From assembly GCA_003171315.1 (NCBI GenBank), contig PMYE01000191.1:1-34954 (forward strand): a stretch of DNA of 34,954 nucleotides, read 5' to 3'. Both the position numbers and the translations under genes were made by a program. The notes beneath the pieces were generated by a model that was not told the origin of the DNA, made no database searches, and saw only the letters and a list, made by a program, of their open reading frames with translations. This document shows, piece by piece, positions 30,268 to 34,954 of the stretch (the first letter of the stretch is position 1; the number at the start of each line of letters is the position of its first letter). This stretch comes from Acidobacteriaceae bacterium. GTDB taxonomy: Bacteria; Acidobacteriota; Terriglobia; Terriglobales; Acidobacteriaceae.

Positions 30268-30732
30268 GTGAAATTTGCACCCCTTCGATTATCGGTTTTG
30301 CTTTTGACGCCCGCCCTGGCGATCATGCTTCTGTGTTGTCCAAGTGCGATTGCCGGTACGTCCCACAAGATGTTTAAGTATCCTCCTGCACAGGTGTTCG
30401 CGGCTGCTGTCCGCGTCGCGCAACGAGGCGTTGGCGCTACCGTTGATGCGAAGACACTCACACTTTCTTTCTCCACGGGTTCTTCGGGTGCATACCTTGG
30501 GGTGAACAAGCTGGACGTGTTCTTCACGGGGCTTCCCGACGGCTGCGGCGAGACTAATCCCTGCACCGCGACGAAGATCGAGGTGAAGTGCACTCGGGTA
30601 TACCCTGACACGATGGGCTTTCGGCTCTGCAGCGGAGACGTCCAGAACTTTTTCACGCGGCTTGAGAAAGAGCTGAAAAGCACGCCTGCATCGTCCATAG
30701 CCGAACCTGCGCCAGGCAAGCCTTCAATGTGA
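30268..30732 (+). CDS. Exported protein of unknown function
   Basis: The 154-residue product has a signal peptide (about 1-29, CCPSAIAG). The mature part has an alternating strand/helix pattern (MFKYPPAQVFAAAVRVAQRG, then LSFSTGSSGAYLGVN, KIEVKCTRVYP) and a Cys pair (CGETNPC) plus two further Cys that could form disulfides. The helix-then-strands order recalls small lipoprotein-type domains that start with an amphipathic helix, but I cannot name a family. GTG 30268 is the likely start. The next gene follows 28 bases later and is probably co-transcribed. The 277 bases upstream hold no gene. Confidence 0.7.
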   Translation: MKFAPLRLSVLLLTPALAIMLLCCPSAIAGTSHKMFKYPPAQVFAAAVRVAQRGVGATVDAKTLTLSFSTGSSGAYLGVNKLDVFFTGLPDGCGETNPCTATKIEVKCTRVYPDTMGFRLCSGDVQNFFTRLEKELKSTPASSIAEPAPGKPSM

Positions 30733-30760
30733 GTTTGTCCACAATCCCTGGTCAATCGAC

Positions 30761-31111
30761 ATGTATGATGTCATCATTCGAAAATCGCTGCGGCATGCCG
30801 ACGGGTCCCTGGTCCTCTATGAGGACCAATGGAAGGTAAATCATGAGCAGCATGCGGTGAATCTAGCTGGCAAAATTGCACGCGACCAGGGTGTGGAATG
30901 GGTTGAGATCGAAGAGATCAAAGGTCGGTTCAAAGCCCGGGCAAATCTTGGACCCAACGGGATCGTTCATGAATCACTGGAATCCGCTCAGCGCCAAGGT
31001 AGGCGGAGGAGAGGCGCGCGCAAAAGTACGCGGGAAAGAAGCGCGATTTTCTGGGTCGTTCTGATTGCGCTTGTTTTGTTCGGCCTTTTCATCTTAATGA
31101 CAAGCAGGTAG
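30761..31111 (+). CDS. Small tail-anchored membrane protein, unknown
   Basis: The 116-residue product has a soluble N-terminal part (about 1-70, MYDVIIRKSLRHADGSLVLY and HEQHAVNLAGKIARDQGVEW). A very basic linker (RQGRRRRGARKSTRER, about 78-93) and one C-terminal membrane helix (IFWVVLIALVLFGLFILM, about 95-112) follow, ending three residues later. The basic stretch before the helix fits insertion with the soluble part in the cytoplasm. No family recognised. It lies 28 bases after the exported protein gene. Confidence 0.6.
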   Translation: MYDVIIRKSLRHADGSLVLYEDQWKVNHEQHAVNLAGKIARDQGVEWVEIEEIKGRFKARANLGPNGIVHESLESAQRQGRRRRGARKSTRERSAIFWVVLIALVLFGLFILMTSR

Positions 31112-31460
31112 CCACCCCCAAAGCGCAGCCCTTGCCGCAAGGAACCGGAATTAGGACGCCACCCGCAAAGGCGGATGGTGTAGGTTACCGCGGCGCGGCT
31201 CTACAATTGGCTTACTGAGGGCCTGTTCTTCCCTTTCGCAGCGCAGGCCAAGCGAAAGTTAAGCTCGTGTGGTGTCCCCGAATTTCGTGACACAATGAGC
31301 GAAGAACAACCGCAGATCCTTCGACTCATTTTGGCGCAAAACGCGCCAAAATTCGCTCAGGATGACAAGTTATTTGTGATATGAATTTCTGACGCAGGAC
31401 ACTGGAAGGCGCCGCCGGAGACCACGGGACCGGATGCGAGCGGCACGGAGAAGCGCGAAC
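31112..31460. other. Intergenic region with hairpin repeat
   Basis: About 350 bases without a gene. It includes CCACCCGCAAAGGCGGATGG-type palindromic sequence (about 31161-31180) and a perfect 10-bp hairpin ATTTTGGCGC-AAAAC-GCGCCAAAAT (31328-31352). The flanks CCTTCGACTC and TCGCTCAGGATGAC look like the two halves of one REP-like sequence split by the hairpin. No ribosome site or start stands out before 31434. Confidence 0.5.
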
Positions 31461-32777
31461 ATGCAATGGGCAACTCCCGAAGAACGGCGCGCGCTGGGCC
31501 AGACGCGGCGCAAGCAGGCGGGGCGCCATCAACACGATGCGCTGCACGCCAAAGCGCGGCCGGCCACGGCGCTGGAACTGGTGGCGCGATCGATGCGCGG
31601 CCGTGTGCCCGCGCTGATCCAGCTTAAGTACGAGCTCATGGGAGAATCGCCCTTCGCGTTCTTTCGCGGCGCGGCTCCGGTGATGGCCGCGGACCTGGCG
31701 CAGCTTCCGTCGACCGGCATCGTGAGCCAGCTATGCGGCGACGCGCATGTGCGCAACCTGGGCGCCTACGCCGCGCCCGACGGAAGGCTCGTCTTCGACA
31801 TCAACGACTTCGACGAGACCATCCGCGGCCCCTTCGAATGGGACCTGAAGCGCATGGCGGCCTCGCTGGTGCTGGCCGGGCGCGCAGCGGGACACAAGGA
31901 CAGCTCCGCGCGCATAGCCGCCCAGGCCTGCATCGAGCGCTACGCCGCGCAGATACGCGCGTTTTCCCGGATGCCGCAACTGGAGGTGAACCGGTTTCAG
32001 GTGCACCGCATCGACCTGGCCATGCCGGTGCACGCGGCGCTCGCCAAGGCCGAGCGCGCCACGCCGCAGCACACGCTGGAGCGGCTGACCGCGCCGGCTT
32101 CCTCGCGGCCAGGAGCGCGGCGCCGCTTCAAGGAATCGAAGCCCATGCTGACGCGCGTCGCGGGCGCACGAACCGCGGCGGTGCTGGCTTCGCTGGGGCC
32201 TTATCGAGAGATGCTGGAGCCGCAGCGGCAACATCTGCTCGACTTCTACCGGCCCGTGGATGTGGCGTTCAAGGTGGTGGGCAACGGCTCCGTGGGCCTG
32301 CGCGACTACTGCGTGTATATGGAAGGCAACGGCGCCGGCGATCCGCTCTTTTTGCAGATCAAGGAAGAGGTTGCGTCGGCCTACGCGCCGTATCTGCCCG
32401 ATGCGCGGCCCGCCGCGCACGACGGCCGGCGCGTCGCCGAGGGGCAGAAGTACATGCAGATCCAGACCGATCCGTTCCTGGGCTGGACGCACATCGGCAA
32501 CCGCCAGTATCTAGTGCGCCAGCTCAACAACCACAAGGGATCGATCGAGATCGAAGACCTGGCCGGGGTCAACCTGCGAGCCTACGCCGAGGTCTGCGGC
32601 GAGCTGCTGGCACGCGGCCATGCGCGCTCCGGCGATCCGCAGGCAATCGCAGGCTACATCGGCTCGGGCACGGCCTTCGCCGAGGCGATTGCCGGCTTTG
32701 GCGTAGCCTACGCCGACCAAACCGTGAAGGACTGGGAGCAGTTGAAGAAGTCGGGCAGGGCGCGAAAGAAAGCGTAG
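31461..32777 (+). CDS. DUF2252 family protein (kinase-like fold)
   Basis: The 438-residue soluble protein matches DUF2252. The conserved blocks FFRGAAPVMAADLAQLP, QLCGDAHVRNLGAYAAPDGR, FDINDFDETIRGPFEWDLKR and VGNGSVGLRDYCVYMEGNG appear in order. GDxHxxN and FDxNDFD resemble the catalytic and metal-binding loops of aminoglycoside-kinase-like enzymes, so phosphotransfer is a reasonable guess, but no substrate is known. A start nine codons upstream (31434) is also open; MQWATPEERRALG at 31461 fits the family start better. It is convergent with the GT-C-like gene, 14 bases between stops. Confidence 0.87.
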   Translation: MQWATPEERRALGQTRRKQAGRHQHDALHAKARPATALELVARSMRGRVPALIQLKYELMGESPFAFFRGAAPVMAADLAQLPSTGIVSQLCGDAHVRNLGAYAAPDGRLVFDINDFDETIRGPFEWDLKRMAASLVLAGRAAGHKDSSARIAAQACIERYAAQIRAFSRMPQLEVNRFQVHRIDLAMPVHAALAKAERATPQHTLERLTAPASSRPGARRRFKESKPMLTRVAGARTAAVLASLGPYREMLEPQRQHLLDFYRPVDVAFKVVGNGSVGLRDYCVYMEGNGAGDPLFLQIKEEVASAYAPYLPDARPAAHDGRRVAEGQKYMQIQTDPFLGWTHIGNRQYLVRQLNNHKGSIEIEDLAGVNLRAYAEVCGELLARGHARSGDPQAIAGYIGSGTAFAEAIAGFGVAYADQTVKDWEQLKKSGRARKKA

Positions 32778-32791
32778 ACGGGCCGCGGCGA

Positions 32792-34708
32792 TCAGCGGCG
32801 GTAGACGTCGTAGCCGCGCAGGCGCGCGGCGAGCGTGAATTCGGGCATCAGCAAATTCATGGTGGCCGCGCGATCGGGCGTGGGGTCTTCCTTCGTCTGC
32901 AAATCTCGCTTCACGATCAGCCAGCGGATGTTGCGCGAGCGCACCAGCGATACGATCTCGGCGGGCGAATAGGGGTCGATGGTGGGATCGAAGAACGGCA
33001 CGGGAAAGCGCGGCGCGCGGCCGGTGGCAAAGTAGAACGGTTCCTCGCCGGGAACGAGGACGATGCCGTCATCGAAGGGAATGTTGGCCTGGGCGTAGCG
33101 CAGGAGGTCGTCGATTTCCGGCAGATACGGACCCGGCGTTGCCAGGCCGGCAAGCTGAGGAAAGGCGGAGCGCGCGGGCGGCTCATCGGGCAGGTTCGCG
33201 TAAGAGAGCCGCTCCTCGCCGGCGGTGTAGAACCCTCCGCAGACGAGCAGCGTGACGGAGATGAGCGCTGCGAGCGCGGGAACGAACCAGCGCGGAGCGG
33301 TTTGCCGCGACGAAAAGCGATCGAGGAAGGCGAGCAATTCCACCACGAGCAGCACGAGCAACGGCCAGATGCCATACGTTGAGCCCCATAGCTGCTGCGA
33401 TAGGAAGGCGCCGTGGATGGCGGCGAGCAGAATCAGCGGGAAACATGCGCGCAGGGATGGATTGCGCCGCAGGCGGAGCAGATTGGCGATGGCCAGGGCG
33501 GCGGCGAGAACGAGCAGCAGCGGCCAAAGCGCGAGCAGGCTGTCGCCGCGCTCGTCGGCGTCATCGTAGAGAAACAAGGAGGCGAGCGCGTAGAGAAACG
33601 GCGCGGCGAGAAGGGCGAAGGCGGCGATGCGCGGCCAGGAAGGTTTCGATCCCACCCTTCGCGCGGTGAAGCTGCGCGAAGGATGGGGCGCCCCGGTCCA
33701 TGGTTTCCACCAGAGCAGCAACAGAGCGACGGCGACGCAGGGCAGTGTCCATGCGAGCGATGGATCGCTATAAACGCCGAGCATGAGGCGGAATCCCGGC
33801 AGGCGGCGCTGCGCGGCATAGCCGATGGTCCAGTGAAAGTAGTTGCCGAGGCCCGCGGTGAGGTGGAGCGTAAGTAAGGCGGCGGCGAGCGTGGCACAGG
33901 CGCCGGCAAGAACCGCGAACAATGCGTGAGCGCCGGGCGGCTCAGCGAGAGCTTGCACGCGCCGGGTGAGCGTGAATGCGAGGACGAGCAAGACCGCGGC
34001 GACGGCCGCCAACAAAAACGGCAGGCCCATGTTCTGTTTGAAGAAGAGGGGAACGCAAATTGCCGCTCCCGCCGTGAACCCACGCACCCATGCCAACGCC
34101 GACCCCCACCCTAGCCGCAAAAACAAAGACGCGGCGAGGGTGGGGCACCCGCACTTGTTCTGGCTTGCATCAAGCCGCTGTAGAAGCCAGAGAGCGACGA
34201 GAATCCAGAACGCGCAGTCGCAATCGTACTCGGGCGTGGGCAGGATGCAGTAGATGCCCAGGACGGTGAGCGGGGCGGAGATGAACAGAGCGATGGCCCA
34301 CGCGGCTGCCACGCGTCCACGCAGCGAAGCAAGCGCGATTCTCCACGCGAGGATAGTGCTGAGGCCGCCGACCACCGCGGCGTAGAGAACGTGATGAAAG
34401 AAGACGCGGCCCGTAAGGCGGACGATCACGGCCTGGGTGAGAAACGTGAGCGGCGCGTGCGCCAGGGGAAAGTCGCGGTAGGGCATCTGGCCGAGGGCGA
34501 TGCGCGTAGCCGTGTTCAGGATGTAGCTGAGATCGAACAGGACCGTGACGTGCGCGTTCTGCCATAGCACGACGCCCGCCGAGGCCGCGAAGAGGACGAT
34601 CGCCGCGATCCAGTCGCGCAGCGCCCAGCGCGTGTTCGGCGGCTCGCGCTCTTGCAAGTTGAACTCGTGCAGCGCCGATTGCGGAGGTCCGGCCGTTCTG
34701 CTTACCAT
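32792..34708 (-). CDS. GT-C-like polytopic membrane protein (probable glycosyltransferase)
   Basis: The 638-residue product has about 11-13 membrane helices from residue 33 to about 500 and a soluble C-terminal domain (about 520-638). The first outer loop reads DLSYILNTATRIALGQMPYR then DFPLAHAP, the GxxPYRDF pattern seen in GT-C enzymes that use polyprenyl-phosphate sugars, with Asp as candidate catalytic base. Family assignment to a numbered GT class is not possible by eye. Two hydrophilic stretches (about 183-207 and 335-351) are encoded by palindromic repeats and lie in loops between helices. The start overlaps the upstream small gene by 7 bases (ATGGTAA), so translation is coupled. Likely role: adding sugar to an envelope lipid or polymer. 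Confidence 0.75.
   Translation of the reverse strand: MVSRTAGPPQSALHEFNLQEREPPNTRWALRDWIAAIVLFAASAGVVLWQNAHVTVLFDLSYILNTATRIALGQMPYRDFPLAHAPLTFLTQAVIVRLTGRVFFHHVLYAAVVGGLSTILAWRIALASLRGRVAAAWAIALFISAPLTVLGIYCILPTPEYDCDCAFWILVALWLLQRLDASQNKCGCPTLAASLFLRLGWGSALAWVRGFTAGAAICVPLFFKQNMGLPFLLAAVAAVLLVLAFTLTRRVQALAEPPGAHALFAVLAGACATLAAALLTLHLTAGLGNYFHWTIGYAAQRRLPGFRLMLGVYSDPSLAWTLPCVAVALLLLWWKPWTGAPHPSRSFTARRVGSKPSWPRIAAFALLAAPFLYALASLFLYDDADERGDSLLALWPLLLVLAAALAIANLLRLRRNPSLRACFPLILLAAIHGAFLSQQLWGSTYGIWPLLVLLVVELLAFLDRFSSRQTAPRWFVPALAALISVTLLVCGGFYTAGEERLSYANLPDEPPARSAFPQLAGLATPGPYLPEIDDLLRYAQANIPFDDGIVLVPGEEPFYFATGRAPRFPVPFFDPTIDPYSPAEIVSLVRSRNIRWLIVKRDLQTKEDPTPDRAATMNLLMPEFTLAARLRGYDVYRR
33651..33687. 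repeat. Palindromic repeat inside the GT-C-like gene (loop 2)
   Basis: CCCACCCTTCGCGC (33651-33664) pairs with GCGCGAAGGATGGG (33674-33687) with one mismatch around a 9-base loop. It encodes the stretch APHPSRSFTARRVGSK of the membrane protein without breaking the frame. Confidence 0.7.
34104..34153. repeat. Palindromic repeat inside the GT-C-like gene (loop 1)
   Basis: CCCCACCCTAGCCGC (34104-34118) pairs with GCGGCGAGGGTGGGG (34131-34145), one mismatch, then CACCCGCA. The 13-mer TGGGGCACCCGCA (34141-34153) is identical to the one behind the hairpin in rsmI (4170-4182). It encodes KCGCPTLAASLFLRLGWG on the minus strand. Confidence 0.72.
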
Positions 34709-34905
34709 CCGCGACGATAGGAATAGGGATAGGCGCAGTAGGGCATGGAGAACAGCGCCATCAGCAGTGCAATGAACCAGCCGACCACGGTCCAGCCCAG
34801 GAAGACGTTCAGCAGCAGGATTCCCGTGACGTTGTGCGTGTGCCGTATCGCCGCAATGATGGATGGGAGGAAATAGAGCGCGCCGGCAAAGATGAGGAAG
34901 TGCAT
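34702..34905 (-). CDS. Superinfection-immunity-domain membrane protein
   Basis: The 67-residue product has two membrane helices (about 3-20 and 28-50) and the pattern of the superinfection immunity (T4 Imm-like) domain: FLPSIIAAIRHTHN, GILLLNVFLGWTVVGW and IALLMAL. In phage such proteins block DNA entry of related phages. Chromosomal copies are common and their role is not settled. GCGGGGGC lies a few bases before ATG 34905. It overlaps the GT-C-like gene by 7 bases and is probably its operon leader. No phage genes are near. Confidence 0.85.
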   Translation of the reverse strand: MHFLIFAGALYFLPSIIAAIRHTHNVTGILLLNVFLGWTVVGWFIALLMALFSMPYCAYPYSYRRGW

Positions 34906-34954
34906 AGAAGCCCCCGCAATTGTTCCCTAGGGTGGTGAGTCAGAAGTTCATTGA

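Noticed and set aside
34702-34905. Prophage remnant around the superinfection immunity gene
   Set aside because: Neighbours are ordinary chromosomal genes, with no integrase, attachment site or structural phage gene.

Overview
The window is a gene-dense, high-GC bacterial chromosome segment. No rRNA, plasmid or prophage module is present. The mix of genes and the many families of short palindromic intergenic repeats suggest an Acidobacteriota (Terriglobia-like) soil organism. The genes pointing that way are DUF5666 and DUF4252 secreted proteins, a secreted GH27 alpha-galactosidase, a DPP-IV-type S9 peptidase, an HAE-type RND pump, egtB-egtD and two REP-associated tyrosine transposases. This taxonomic call is inference from content and was not checked against a database.

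Layout. Positions 1-860 hold a candidate structured RNA ending in a good intrinsic terminator, then about 600 bases without a convincing gene. Positions 862-2213 hold a protein with a basic disordered N-terminus and a degenerate receiver domain, and a convergent HIT hydrolase. Positions 2232-3206 are repeat-rich intergenic DNA. Positions 3207-6118 hold rsmI coupled to an apparently inactive M50/CBS membrane protein, then divergent rsmD. Positions 6259-8535 hold a lipoprotein, a DUF5666 protein and a TPR protein. Positions 8835-11144 are a minimal ergothioneine locus (egtB, egtD). Positions 11163-11965 hold a transposase (RAYT) and two long direct repeats. Positions 11966-20448, minus strand, hold a TolC-adaptor-RND efflux operon followed by an M29 aminopeptidase and the alpha-galactosidase. 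Positions 20671-21222 hold a KH/R3H (Jag-like) protein. Positions 21450-23491 are an ECF sigma factor operon with a small membrane protein and two exported DUF4252-type proteins. Positions 23646-25717 hold a Ycf48/BNR-type exported protein and a second RAYT unit with inverted REPs. Positions 25820-29990 hold a Y-family DNA polymerase, a 46-codon membrane mini-gene, an inverted-repeat element and a DPP-IV peptidase. Positions 30268-34905 hold two small unknown proteins, a DUF2252 protein, a GT-C-like membrane protein and an overlapping superinfection-immunity-domain protein.

The most unusual theme is the interplay of short repeats with coding sequence. Palindromic or tandem repeat units appear in frame inside rsmI, egtB, the GT-C-like gene (twice) and possibly the RND gene. 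Other repeats appear to supply the stop codons of a DUF4252-type gene and of the two convergent genes around 27.6-27.7 kb. Two RAYT genes, one with a partial tail copy and REPs in head-to-head arrangement, offer a plausible source of mobility for at least some of these repeats.
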